Both the position numbers and the translations under genes were made by a program. DNA of 64,000 nt, taken from a virus. Within the stretch, counting starts at the first letter, position 1, and every line of letters starts with the position of its first letter. The notes under the pieces are model-generated. The model saw nothing but the letters and a program-made list of their open reading frames with translations, was not told where the DNA came from and searched no databases. Below, in pieces: positions 16,624 to 24,850 of the stretch. The DNA is taken from positions 1 through 64,000 of IMG/VR virus record IMGVR_UViG_3300028829_002978; one strand, given 5' to 3'.

Positions 16624-17046
16624 ATGATTAACTGGACATATAAAGAAAAGGAAGTGTTATCTCATGATGACCTTCCTGATAATTGCACAGACTTTGTATA
16701 TGAGCTTAAGTTTGATGATGAGACTAAATATATTGGTAAGAAAACGGTTCGAGCTATGAGACGTTTACAGCCTACTAAAGCACAATTAGCAATACGTAAA
16801 AATTACAAAAGAGTAGAACTAAAAGATTTACCTTTTGCAAAGTATGTAGGGTCTAGTGATGAAAACAATGATAAAGTCTTAGTATCTAAAACTATATTGT
16901 ATTTATCATCTAACAAAAAGACAGCTTCATATATTGAGACTGCATTATTATTCGGTAATGACGTGTTGTTTACTGACGAGTATACTAATAAAAATATATC
17001 AGGGACGTACTTTGATAATAGTTTAGATGGTTTAATTGAGGACTAA
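16624..17046 (+). CDS. GIY-YIG-type nuclease (SegE-like)
   Basis: 140 residues. Variant GIY-YIG motif: DFVYELKF about 13 residues before KYIGKK, then KYVGSS, the helix with SYIETALLFG (Glu metal ligand), and a final NKNISGTYFDN element. This order fits the SegE-type phage GIY-YIG family. Such free-standing endonucleases are often mobile. It starts one base after the primase stop. Confidence 0.65.
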   Translation: MINWTYKEKEVLSHDDLPDNCTDFVYELKFDDETKYIGKKTVRAMRRLQPTKAQLAIRKNYKRVELKDLPFAKYVGSSDENNDKVLVSKTILYLSSNKKTASYIETALLFGNDVLFTDEYTNKNISGTYFDNSLDGLIED

Positions 17047-17085
17047 TAATTATGTAAGTATAATAACTTTCAAGATTAATCAGTA

Positions 17086-17137
17086 GAGCCGTAGCTTCTC
17101 CTACGCTCCTACGGTTCTTCTAATTAATGAGCGTAGG
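17086..17137 (+). promoter_or_regulatory. Mutually exclusive hairpins (attenuator-like)
   Basis: Four related segments: a 17086-17094, b 17100-17108, c 17109-17117, d 17129-17137. Segment a can pair with b (eight pairs, one bulge) or with c (nine pairs, one wobble), while b can pair perfectly with d over nine bases. The two folds a:b and a:c plus b:d exclude each other. No U tract follows. Confidence 0.45.
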
Positions 17138-17145
17138 AACTCCTA

Positions 17146-17289
17146 ATGATACTAGCACAAACAGTAACAAATAAAAAGTCGATAAGTACTTATAATAAAT
17201 TAATGGAACGATTTATTAATGTCCATAATCAAACATATTCATATACTAATGCAATTTATAGAGTATATAACAATATTACAAACAACTGA
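17146..17289 (+). CDS. Short ORF, possibly first half of a frameshifted gene
   Basis: 47 codons starting MILAQTVTNKK. The reading is protein-like up to TGA at 17287, where the overlapping frame 17219-17443 continues with an equally protein-like sequence (TEYALGKDCYKAEQ). The two may be one gene with a frameshift, or two overlapping genes. No family recognised. Confidence 0.35.
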   Translation: MILAQTVTNKKSISTYNKLMERFINVHNQTYSYTNAIYRVYNNITNN

Positions 17290-17443
17290 GTATGCTTTAG
17301 GCAAAGATTGCTATAAAGCAGAACAAATGATTATTAAAAAATTTAGTAATCAACGATATATTGGTCCTGCATTACTAAAAATTGGTAATACAGAGTTATT
17401 TAGTACTGATATATTAAAACTGGAAGGACTAATAGAATGTTAG
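17249..17443 (+). CDS. Small hypothetical protein
   Basis: About 64 residues from ATG 17249 (17219 is another possible start). It overlaps the 47-codon frame upstream. Its stop overlaps the next start by seven bases. The sequence KFSNQRYIGPALLKIGNTELF looks like a real fold, but no family is recognised. Confidence 0.45.
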   Translation: MQFIEYITILQTTEYALGKDCYKAEQMIIKKFSNQRYIGPALLKIGNTELFSTDILKLEGLIEC

Positions 17444-17907
17444 AAATTAAATTAACTGGTACAGAAGCTGTAGATTACTTATGTAAAGAAAGTAGTACTA
17501 TGGTTAAGTTTAATGCTTTACAAAAAGCTTATGATAAACTATATGAAAAATATGAGCGATCTAAAGTATCACAGGTAGAAGAAACATCTCATCATATTGA
17601 AGATCAATCTCAATTATTAAAAGATGTGAAAACAAGTAAACCTGGTTTTGTAAAAGCTAGTAGTTATAAAGAACATAAAAAAGATGTACCTGGTGAAATT
17701 GGTGCTATAGTACCTCAAGGTAATAAAACTTATACCCAAGGTGATTTAGGTGTTATTAAGGCTGCGTTACTTAAAAGCCCAAATAACAATGACAGATCAA
17801 TTCAAGTTGTTGCTGCAAAGTTAGGTAGAACTGAGTCTGCTTTAAGAAGTAAACTAAATGAATTAGGTTTAACTACGAAGAAAAATATTATCTATAAAAG
17901 ACCTTAG
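17437..17907 (+). CDS. Protein with coiled coil and C-terminal helix-turn-helix
   Basis: 156 residues. Residues about 20-45 are coiled-coil-like. The C-terminal 50 residues read as a Myb/SANT- or resolvase-like helix-turn-helix: GDLGVIKAALLKS, then VVAAKLGRTESALRSKL. It may bind DNA near the replication genes; role unknown. Starts inside the end of the previous ORF. Confidence 0.6.
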   Translation: MLEIKLTGTEAVDYLCKESSTMVKFNALQKAYDKLYEKYERSKVSQVEETSHHIEDQSQLLKDVKTSKPGFVKASSYKEHKKDVPGEIGAIVPQGNKTYTQGDLGVIKAALLKSPNNNDRSIQVVAAKLGRTESALRSKLNELGLTTKKNIIYKRP

Positions 17908-17908
17908 T

Positions 17909-18574
17909 ATGCAAGATTTTATAGAGGTAAAGTTTAAATATTATACAACTCAGTATACAATCTCTAAAGCACTGGATAAATTAGTTGATAGAGAGGTTAT
18001 GTCTCTAGACTTTGAAGTTCAATCTATTTATACAGTAGAAGAACGAAAAGAAGCTAAAGAACTGGTTAAGAAGTTCCAAGAAGATTTAAATAACGAAGAC
18101 CTTAGATTATCTAAAGTTGTAGCTAGATGTTCTGGATTATCTCATCCAAGTATTACAAAAACTACTCACGCTATCTTTGGTTTGTCTGAAGATGAAGCTG
18201 TAGTATTTGTAGTTAATGATAAAAAGACTGAACAATTTATTATGGACTGGATTGTAAAATTCAAAGGTAAACTTGTTATTCATAATAGTTTATATGATCT
18301 AAAACTAGTTCATCATAGAACAGGTAAATTTCCTATAGATATTGAGGACACTCAATTACTAGCCAGATGTCTTATTAATCATACTCAAGATTGGGAATGT
18401 AAGACAGGTTTAAAACACACTATGGGAGGGTATTATGATCCAAAATGGATTATGATAGAATCTTATGATATTGTTGACCTAAAAAATAAAGATTTCCTTA
18501 GATATTGTGCTATTGATGGTGCATCAACTATGAAATTATGGAATCAATTACAGGAGGTAAGAAATGACGCGTGA
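17909..18574 (+). CDS. Stand-alone 3'-5' exonuclease subunit of DNA polymerase
   Basis: 221 residues with the DEDD exonuclease motifs: LDFE (Asp34, Glu36), HNSLYDL (Asp130) and YCAID (Tyr199, Asp203). It is the proofreading domain of a family A polymerase. In N4 this domain is fused to the polymerase; here the polymerase domain is a separate gene beginning about 700 bases downstream. Three small genes lie between. The next ATG overlaps its end by 11 bases. Confidence 0.85.
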   Translation: MQDFIEVKFKYYTTQYTISKALDKLVDREVMSLDFEVQSIYTVEERKEAKELVKKFQEDLNNEDLRLSKVVARCSGLSHPSITKTTHAIFGLSEDEAVVFVVNDKKTEQFIMDWIVKFKGKLVIHNSLYDLKLVHHRTGKFPIDIEDTQLLARCLINHTQDWECKTGLKHTMGGYYDPKWIMIESYDIVDLKNKDFLRYCAIDGASTMKLWNQLQEVRNDA

Positions 18575-18755
18575 TGAAGCTAAAGATTTATTATACGATA
18601 AACATGGCGAGGATGTTGATTTAATTGATAGAATTTATGATGACTTTGAAAAAGAACTTATTGAAAAAAGTAAACCTGTAGATAGTAATTTATGTATCTG
18701 TAAAGGGTTTCTTAAACCTAATCATTGTCCTGTACATAGAAAGGGTAGGTCATGA
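18564..18755 (+). CDS. Small protein with Cys/His cluster
   Basis: 63 residues. An acidic helical N-terminus is followed by C-I-C, then a C and H near the end (LCICKGFLKP, HCPVHRK), a possible zinc knuckle. Lies between exonuclease and polymerase genes. Function unknown. Confidence 0.6.
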   Translation: MTRDEAKDLLYDKHGEDVDLIDRIYDDFEKELIEKSKPVDSNLCICKGFLKPNHCPVHRKGRS

Positions 18756-19075
18756 GCACTTTAACAAAAGAAGAAGTTGATACTATAGTTAAACTATCCA
18801 AGAAACCAAGTTTAAACATCAAAGGTTGTAGTCATGGTAATTATTATTATGGTATTCAACATGATAGAGATGAATGGTCTGATGAAATAAAATCTGATGT
18901 AGAGACATTAGAAATTATTATTAAAAAAATTTTACCTTCATTATCAAGTTTTTCTAATTTTACTGGAGACACTCCAAATAGAATTAGAGTTCAATCACAT
19001 TATAGCTCTTCGTTTACGGGTGTATTTTATATACCTCTTATTGAGATTGTTAATGATTACACGAAAGGATTATAG
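18752..19075 (+). CDS. Hypothetical protein
   Basis: 107 residues, no recognised motif. It overlaps the previous gene by four bases (ATGA) and ends directly before the next ATG. Part of the insert between the two halves of the DNA polymerase. Confidence 0.6.
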   Translation: MSTLTKEEVDTIVKLSKKPSLNIKGCSHGNYYYGIQHDRDEWSDEIKSDVETLEIIIKKILPSLSSFSNFTGDTPNRIRVQSHYSSSFTGVFYIPLIEIVNDYTKGL

Positions 19076-19288
19076 ATGACAACTGATGCAATTATAAATA
19101 TATCTGAAACTATACATAACTATGCAGTAGCTTATGAAGACTGGGTCACTAAAGGAAAAGAAGGGAAACCTCCTTTAAATCCTGTTGTTTCAATAGTTAT
19201 GTCTTTTGAGTGTAGAGAAAAAGAGCATAAAAAAACTATTTTTGATCTACAGTTAAAAATCAATAAAGTACAAAAGGCTATATTATGA
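19076..19288 (+). CDS. Small hypothetical protein
   Basis: 70 residues, helical, Lys/Glu-rich at the C-terminus. It abuts the upstream stop and overlaps the polymerase ATG by four bases, so it is translationally coupled to the polymerase. Confidence 0.6.
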   Translation: MTTDAIINISETIHNYAVAYEDWVTKGKEGKPPLNPVVSIVMSFECREKEHKKTIFDLQLKINKVQKAIL

Positions 19289-21096
19289 TACCTAAAAATT
19301 TATTACCAATACCTCATCCTACTACTTATGATCCAGGTCCTAATTACTTTTATGAGAATGTTGTAAAACATCTAATACCTGACTTTATTCGTATTATGAA
19401 TAATGGTCTTACTATTGATGATAAAGCAGTAGATGAGCTTCGTGGTGTCTTAGATAAGATGTTAAAAAGTATTGCAGCTCGCTTAGCTAATAATCAAGTT
19501 ATTCTTGACTTTCAAGCACAAGAGTATCCTAAGAAATTTGCAGAGTACAAAACTAAAGTTACAGCTTCATGTAGAACTATGGAACATTTCTTAAAAGATT
19601 ATGATCCTACAAACGCTGTTCATAGAACATATATTGTAAATAACTATTTAAATAGTATAGAACAATTAGAACATGTACACCCAAAATGGTCTGTTAAAGA
19701 CACAAAATTGATAAGTGAATTTTTAAATGATCAATTTTTAGTAGATATTGTGAATAAAAAAGTTAGTAAAAAAGATCCTATGGCTATACTTGCTATGGAG
19801 AGTCTAGCACTTAATAAAATGAGTTTATGGAATAAAGTTAGAACTGATAAAGTAGCAGATGCTACACAAGAAAAATTGTTACCACCTTTTAATCCAGGAA
19901 GCTCCTTACAGCTTAGGAAATTATTTGAGTTCTTGAAAATAGAACCTTTGAAGTTTTCTAAAGATACTGGTGAACCAAGTTGGGGACGAGAGCAAATAGA
20001 AGAAATATTAAATGAACAATGTACTGATCCTGTTCTAGAGGAATTACTTGTTGCATTTGTAGATTATTCATTTAGTTCAATTGTTAGAACTACATTTATA
20101 GAAGGGTTTGATGCTTATACTATTAATCATAAACTTCATGGTAATTTTAAGTTATTTGGAGCAAAGAGTTTCAGACCAACGTCTAATAAAATTAATCTAT
20201 TAAATATGCCATCGACTAAATCTATATATGCTGAACCGCTAAAGAAGTGTATTGTTGCACCTCCAGGTTATGTAGTATGGACAATTGATTATTCTGCATT
20301 GGAAGATAGGGTTATAGCAAATCTAAGTAATGATACAAATAAACTAGATATTTTTAGAGAAGGTTTAGATGGACATTCACTTAATGCTGTAGGCTATTTC
20401 CCAGAAAAGGTTGCTAAAATTCTAGGACCTAATGAAGATAATGTAGCGTATGTTAAAGCGTTTAAACAAGGTGTTGATGATGGAAATAAAGATCTAAAGA
20501 AAATCAGACAAGAAGGAAAAGGTCCTACTTTCGGATTAGCTTATGGTGCTTATCCTCCTAAGATCGCAGCAACTATTAAATGTTCAATAGCAGCAGCTAC
20601 AACAATCTTTAATAATTATCATGATGTATTGTATCCAGGTATTACTAATTTTCGAGAGAATATTATTATACCTCAAGCAAACTATAATGGATATGTTCAT
20701 TTAGGTTTAGGTTGTCGTCTATACGTAGATGATGTACAAAAAGATTCTAGAACACTATTTAATGCTTGTTCTCAGTTTTGGTCTATATTGACACTTATAT
20801 CTATTCATAGGTTACACAATGAATTAGATATTCAAGAGAAACTAGAAGAAACAGGTGTAACTGTTAATGCTACTATTTATGACTCTATTTATGGTATTGT
20901 TAAAGCTGATGCTGAATCTATAAAATGGTTGAATGACACAATTTGTCCTATCATGGAAGAAGACTTCTTAGAAGATCAGATTGTAAAAAATGAAGCTAAT
21001 TTAGAGATCGGACACAGTTGGGCAGACATGGTTGAATTACAACATAACGCATCTACTGAAGAAATTCAAGGAGTGTTAGATGATTCAATGGTTTAA
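19285..21096 (+). CDS. Family A DNA polymerase, polymerase domain only
   Basis: 603 residues. Motif A IDYSALEDR with Asp335, motif B RQEGKGPTFGLAYG with the Arg, Lys, Phe and Tyr of the O helix, and motif C IYDSIYG with Asp533 (His of HDE replaced by Tyr). The exonuclease domain is missing and is supplied by the gene at 17909. It synthesises the phage DNA, probably with the AEP-like primase and SSB. Start chosen at ATG 19285, overlapping the previous gene by four bases. Confidence 0.9.
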   Translation: MIPKNLLPIPHPTTYDPGPNYFYENVVKHLIPDFIRIMNNGLTIDDKAVDELRGVLDKMLKSIAARLANNQVILDFQAQEYPKKFAEYKTKVTASCRTMEHFLKDYDPTNAVHRTYIVNNYLNSIEQLEHVHPKWSVKDTKLISEFLNDQFLVDIVNKKVSKKDPMAILAMESLALNKMSLWNKVRTDKVADATQEKLLPPFNPGSSLQLRKLFEFLKIEPLKFSKDTGEPSWGREQIEEILNEQCTDPVLEELLVAFVDYSFSSIVRTTFIEGFDAYTINHKLHGNFKLFGAKSFRPTSNKINLLNMPSTKSIYAEPLKKCIVAPPGYVVWTIDYSALEDRVIANLSNDTNKLDIFREGLDGHSLNAVGYFPEKVAKILGPNEDNVAYVKAFKQGVDDGNKDLKKIRQEGKGPTFGLAYGAYPPKIAATIKCSIAAATTIFNNYHDVLYPGITNFRENIIIPQANYNGYVHLGLGCRLYVDDVQKDSRTLFNACSQFWSILTLISIHRLHNELDIQEKLEETGVTVNATIYDSIYGIVKADAESIKWLNDTICPIMEEDFLEDQIVKNEANLEIGHSWADMVELQHNASTEEIQGVLDDSMV

Positions 21097-21229
21097 ACAG
21101 ACATTTTGTAATCATGATTGGAAACCTAGAGTTTTTAGTAGTCGTTGTTACGACCAAGAAATTTGGTACGAATGTACAAAGTGTAATAAACAAAGTGTAA
21201 TAAACAAAGTTAAAGAGGAAAATAAATGA
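21080..21229 (+). CDS. Small zinc-ribbon-like protein
   Basis: 49 residues starting MIQWFKQTFCNHDW. Potential zinc ligands are Cys10-His12 and Cys-X2-Cys in YECTKCNK. Such small H/CxxC proteins are common in phage genomes. The gene overlaps the polymerase end and the next start. Near its end a 14-base unit (AAAGTGTAATAAAC) is repeated twice in tandem, probably a recent duplication. Confidence 0.55.
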   Translation: MIQWFKQTFCNHDWKPRVFSSRCYDQEIWYECTKCNKQSVINKVKEENK

Positions 21230-22056
21230 GTAAAGTAGAAAAAGTTAAGACCGATTTGGATTATAATAATGGTAAAGGTATTTTACCTGAAGGTGCATTT
21301 AGAATAAGTGCCTCTCAATTTAATACGTTTATGAGTTACCCACATCAATGGTTTAGAGAGCAAGTATTAGGTGAATCAGGATTTATCGGTAATACTGGAT
21401 CTGTGTTAGGTACATGTGTACATTATATTGCAGAAAAAGTAGGTAAAGGTGAACACCCAGACGTTGCTCAAATTGAACAATATATTGAGAATCACTCAAA
21501 TCCTATTGAATTCCCTGATGTAGATGTTCACGTAGTTAGAGCGCAGTATAAACTTATGGGTGAGACATTAGTAAATCAGTATATCTTACAAAATAAACCT
21601 TATAGAGTTGAAGAGTTTATCTCTACTGAACTGTATAAAGGTATATACCCATCAGGTAGTTGTGACGCTGTAGATGGTTCAGATGATTCTGCTTGTATTG
21701 TTGATTATAAAACATATAGTAGTAAAACTAAACCTAAAGCTATACCTATGAACTATAAGTATCAATTACTTATGTATGCTTATATCTACACTGAGCAAGG
21801 TATAAACGTTGATCGTATTAGATTAGTATATGTCAATAGATATATTGATGGCGGTATCTCAGAGAAGACTGGTAAACCTTTAAAATCTTATGCCCCTGAG
21901 GTAACAGTACTCACAGAGTCTATTACTAAAGACGATTTAGATTTTATTGAATCAGTTATGTGTTTATGTTCAGAAACTTATCTGAAATATAAAGAAGATC
22001 CAAGTTTAGGGTACTTATTATACCGAGACTATAGATTAAAAACAGAAGGAAATTAA
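21226..22056 (+). CDS. PD-(D/E)XK nuclease (Cas4/RecB-like)
   Basis: 276 residues. The nuclease core is visible: His66 in the TCVHYIAEK helix, Glu130, Asp147 in SGSCDAVDG, and Asp160/Lys162 in IVDYKT, followed by the YKYQLLMYAYIY helix that replaces the usual QxxxY motif. It probably acts as exonuclease in phage recombination together with the RecA-like ATPase and the probable SSB that follow. Abuts the next gene with no gap. Confidence 0.8.
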   Translation: MSKVEKVKTDLDYNNGKGILPEGAFRISASQFNTFMSYPHQWFREQVLGESGFIGNTGSVLGTCVHYIAEKVGKGEHPDVAQIEQYIENHSNPIEFPDVDVHVVRAQYKLMGETLVNQYILQNKPYRVEEFISTELYKGIYPSGSCDAVDGSDDSACIVDYKTYSSKTKPKAIPMNYKYQLLMYAYIYTEQGINVDRIRLVYVNRYIDGGISEKTGKPLKSYAPEVTVLTESITKDDLDFIESVMCLCSETYLKYKEDPSLGYLLYRDYRLKTEGN

Positions 22057-22815
22057 ATGGCTTTAAAATTATTAATTAATGGGGAAGCAGGTGTAGGTAA
22101 AACTGAACTGTTAGACTCATTAGACAAGAAAACATTTGTAGCGTCTAGAGATGCTAAGAAATTTGGGCTTAAACTCCCACACTTCTTATTAGAGGAGTGG
22201 ACAGACATGAGTACATTTATTTATGGTGTAGGCGAAGGTGAAAACCGAATACCAGGTATTGTAGACAAAATGGAAGATTATAATGAAAAGTTTGGTGAAT
22301 ACCCAACTAATGTAGCTTTTGATTCAGTGTCTCAAATCTTTATGGATGTTATTGATAAAGCATCTCAGACACCTAATGTATATGGTAGTCAGGGTGCAGA
22401 AGTAACTAAAGAAATGGCGATTTTAACAAAGTTTATCCATGAAGATTTAGAGTTAAATGGTATAAATGTTATACTATTAAATCACGTTATCGAAGAAAGA
22501 GATGAAGGTAAACCAACTGGATCTTATGTTTCATTTGGAGCAGGTAAATTCTTAGCTAAAGGTGGATTCTACAGTACAACTAATGAGTCTATTACACTAG
22601 TAGCATCTGGTGAAAACAGAAAAGTTATTACTAGAGGTAAAGATAAACAAGCAAGAACTACTTTAAAAGATACTCCTGAAATTATGTGGGTAGAAAATAC
22701 AGTAGATCCAAAAAGAAGTAAAAAGCTTAAAGAAGGTGAAGAATACTTTACATTAGCTGGTTATTTAGAACTATTATTAAATGATCAATCAGATGTAGAG
22801 GAATGGTCTCTGTAA
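22057..22815 (+). CDS. RecA-like ATPase (Sak4-type)
   Basis: 252 residues. Walker A GEAGVGKTE at 8-16; Walker B-like strand VAFDSVSQIF; then the INVILLNHV strand and FGAGKFLAKGGFY loop. This pattern matches Sak4-type single-strand annealing or strand-exchange ATPases, which work with an adjacent SSB. The neighbours, a Cas4-like nuclease upstream and a probable SSB downstream, fit this role. Confidence 0.75.
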   Translation: MALKLLINGEAGVGKTELLDSLDKKTFVASRDAKKFGLKLPHFLLEEWTDMSTFIYGVGEGENRIPGIVDKMEDYNEKFGEYPTNVAFDSVSQIFMDVIDKASQTPNVYGSQGAEVTKEMAILTKFIHEDLELNGINVILLNHVIEERDEGKPTGSYVSFGAGKFLAKGGFYSTTNESITLVASGENRKVITRGKDKQARTTLKDTPEIMWVENTVDPKRSKKLKEGEEYFTLAGYLELLLNDQSDVEEWSL

Positions 22816-22837
22816 TAGAGGCTAGCTTCTTTAATGT

Positions 22838-22862
22838 ACGACTAGGTATAATTATACCCCAA
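22838..22862 (+). promoter_or_regulatory. Palindromic promoter-like site before SSB gene
   Basis: The sequence GGTATAATTATACC near 22844-22857 is a perfect palindrome containing the -10-like TATAAT on both strands. It lies in the 84-base gap between the RecA-like and SSB-like genes. It could be a promoter with an overlapping operator; a clear -35 is not seen. Confidence 0.4.
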
Positions 22863-22899
22863 CAAATACCTCCCAAGGTAAAAATCTAAAGGATAAAAC

Positions 22900-23601
22900 A
22901 TGGCACCATTTTTTAAAAAGAAAACAAACGAAGAAGACGTAGTAGAATACACAGGATCTGGAAACAGTAAATATATCGGTCAATCAGGAATGTTCCCTAT
23001 TAATATAGTAGCACCATTCGTAAACCCAGGTAACGCGAAAGCATCAGTTATTGATTTATTTGTAGACTATAATGGTCAAAAACAAGTTATCTATGGTAAC
23101 ATGTCATTCACAAATAAAGATGGATCTGACAATAAAATTGGTCAAGAAATTTTCAATAAACTAGTTGTAATTACTGATGTTGATGATGTTGAAGAACCAA
23201 TTGAAGCTGAATTACCAATAGGTAAAAAAGGTGTTAATAAAGATTGTGCTGTACTAGAATCATTAGCTGGTTTTGATGTAATCATGCAAATTAGAATGGA
23301 ATATGGTATCTGGAACAACAATATTATTGAAAAGACTGTTATTAAATCATTCTTTAGAGCTGAAGATAATGCTTCTGCTGAAGAAATTGTAGCTGCTGAA
23401 GCTGGTAAAGAAGTAGTATTTGGTACTCAATACACTAAATTAGAAGAAGGTGCAGATTTTGTTACTTACAATGATGGACTAGATGAAGAGAAAGTTGCAG
23501 CTTGGATTAAAGCTAAAAGACCTAAAGGTACAGGTACTAGTGGACCTGCAACTGCAACTAAAAAACCATCATTTGGTAAACCTAAATTTGGTGCGAAATA
23601 A
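22900..23601 (+). CDS. Probable single-stranded DNA-binding protein (N4 gp45 position)
   Basis: 233 residues. Beta-rich middle, and a basic Gly/Pro/Lys-rich tail (residues about 205-233). The call rests on position after a nuclease and a RecA-like ATPase, own promoter-like site, size close to N4 SSB (265) and the composition. N4 SSB also activates host polymerase at late promoters, so this gene may have a regulatory role. No OB-fold signature can be proven by eye. Confidence 0.6.
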   Translation: MAPFFKKKTNEEDVVEYTGSGNSKYIGQSGMFPINIVAPFVNPGNAKASVIDLFVDYNGQKQVIYGNMSFTNKDGSDNKIGQEIFNKLVVITDVDDVEEPIEAELPIGKKGVNKDCAVLESLAGFDVIMQIRMEYGIWNNNIIEKTVIKSFFRAEDNASAEEIVAAEAGKEVVFGTQYTKLEEGADFVTYNDGLDEEKVAAWIKAKRPKGTGTSGPATATKKPSFGKPKFGAK

Positions 23602-24104
23602 TGCAACAGTTCATCGGAGTTAAGCTAATTAACGCTACTCCTATGGACCGTCTAACTTACAATGTCTATCGAGGGTGGAAACTACCTGATGATGAAAATG
23701 GTACAGACGAAGGTTTCTTAGTTGAGTATGTTGATGGCGGAGAGGCAAATACTCCTGATTATAAAGGGTACGTTTCTTGGTCTCCAAAAGGTGTGTTTGA
23801 GGCATCATATAGAGCTACTAGTGGTTTAACCTTTGGATTAGCTATAGATGCTATGAAACTAGGTCATAAAGTAGCTAGAATTGGTTGGAATGGTAAAGGT
23901 ATGTGGGTTGCACTAGGTAGAGGAACTAAAGACTTAGATTCTACTAAATTCTGGAATCCTCACACTAAAGCTCATGCTGAATCACAAGGTGGAACTGCAA
24001 CTGTTGATGACTACTTAATCATGAAAACAGCTGGCCAAACTATTTGTATGGGTTGGTTAGCGTCTCAAGCTGATATCTTAGCTGAGGATTGGGTAATACT
24101 ATAA
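23601..24104 (+). CDS. Tad2-like (DUF2829) anti-Thoeris protein with N-terminal phage domain
   Basis: 167 residues in two parts. Residues 1-70 are a common phage accessory domain (YRGWKLPDDENG, EYVDGG, GYVSWSPK). Residues 74-167 are a DUF2829 domain: LTFGLAIDAMKLGHKVAR, GWNGKGMWV, a long loop, DYLIMKT and the final ILAEDWVIL. DUF2829 members named Tad2 bind the Thoeris signal molecule gcADPR and block that defence. One-base overlap with the SSB gene. Function is inferred from family; the N-terminal fusion may add another activity. Confidence 0.75.
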   Translation: MQQFIGVKLINATPMDRLTYNVYRGWKLPDDENGTDEGFLVEYVDGGEANTPDYKGYVSWSPKGVFEASYRATSGLTFGLAIDAMKLGHKVARIGWNGKGMWVALGRGTKDLDSTKFWNPHTKAHAESQGGTATVDDYLIMKTAGQTICMGWLASQADILAEDWVIL

Positions 24105-24235
24105 TGGCACTTAAGTATCAATGTAAAAAATGTAAGAAAATTATTCCTTATAGAGATCCAGATGGCAATAAAACTTGTGGTCCTGAACGAATTTGCCTTA
24201 CTTGTCAAGATAAACCAAAAGAACCAACCGACTAA
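24104..24235 (+). CDS. Small zinc-ribbon protein
   Basis: 43 residues with two Cys-X2-Cys pairs (CKKC at 7-10 and CLTC near 33-36), Lys-rich. Starts on the last base of the previous stop. Likely a structural zinc ribbon; partner unknown. Confidence 0.55.
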   Translation: MALKYQCKKCKKIIPYRDPDGNKTCGPERICLTCQDKPKEPTD

Positions 24236-24236
24236 A

Positions 24237-24264
24237 TATATACCGGGCCTACTCTCGGTATATA
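24237..24264 (+). promoter_or_regulatory. Nine-pair hairpin
   Basis: Perfect stem 24237-24245 with 24256-24264 and a ten-base loop, without T tract. It lies right after the zinc-ribbon gene. It may be a processing site or weak terminator. Confidence 0.45.
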
Positions 24265-24296
24265 AAATAGTAAAATAAAAATTAAAAGGATTCATT

Positions 24297-24476
24297 ATGA
24301 CTGAATTACAAAAACTAGAAAAAGATTTAGAGCCACTATTAAAAGAAGTTGTTGCATACAATGTAAAACCAAATAAATCGATCTCAGCTAGAGTTAGAAA
24401 AGGTTTAGGTTCTTTGAAAAAAGAGACTACAAATATCAGAGCTAAATTAGTAGCAGCAGATAAAGCTGGGTACTAA
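24297..24476 (+). CDS. Small basic protein, histone H1-like (Hc1-type) pattern
   Basis: 59 residues. The C-terminal half (ARVRKGLGSLKKETTNIR) resembles short Hc1/H1-like phage proteins with regularly spaced Arg/Lys. SD AAAAGGA upstream. It could bind nucleic acid. Weak call. Confidence 0.5.
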   Translation: MTELQKLEKDLEPLLKEVVAYNVKPNKSISARVRKGLGSLKKETTNIRAKLVAADKAGY

Positions 24477-24477
24477 C

Positions 24478-24849
24478 ATGCAAAAACATATTAATATGGT
24501 TGCTGCATTAGTTAAACCCGGGGAAGATATCTTAACTACATTAAACCCAGGAAAAACTAACTTATTACACATGACAATTGGTGTATCTGGTGAAGCAGGG
24601 GAATTACTCGACGCTGTTAAAAAGCATGTTGTTTATAACAAAGATTTAGATCGTGTTAACATAGTTGAAGAATTAGGTGATTTAGAGTTCTATTTAGAAG
24701 GTATTAGACAAGAGTTAAATATCACTAGAGATGAAACTTTAGAAGCTAATATTAGTAAGTTGTTAACAAGTGATAAAGCTCGTTATAAAATGGGTAAATA
24801 TACTGATGCTCAAGCTCAAGATAGAGCGGATAAAAAAACAGGAGAATAA
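24478..24849 (+). CDS. MazG-like nucleotide pyrophosphohydrolase (second copy)
   Basis: 123 residues. Signature GVSGEAGELLDAVKKH near residues 34-49 and IVEELGDLEFYL near 61-72 supply the four acidic magnesium ligands of the MazG/dUTPase-type all-alpha fold. It is distinct from the copy at 13445. It would hydrolyse a (d)NTP. Placed just before ribonucleotide reductase. Confidence 0.8.
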   Translation: MQKHINMVAALVKPGEDILTTLNPGKTNLLHMTIGVSGEAGELLDAVKKHVVYNKDLDRVNIVEELGDLEFYLEGIRQELNITRDETLEANISKLLTSDKARYKMGKYTDAQAQDRADKKTGE

Positions 24850-24850
24850 C

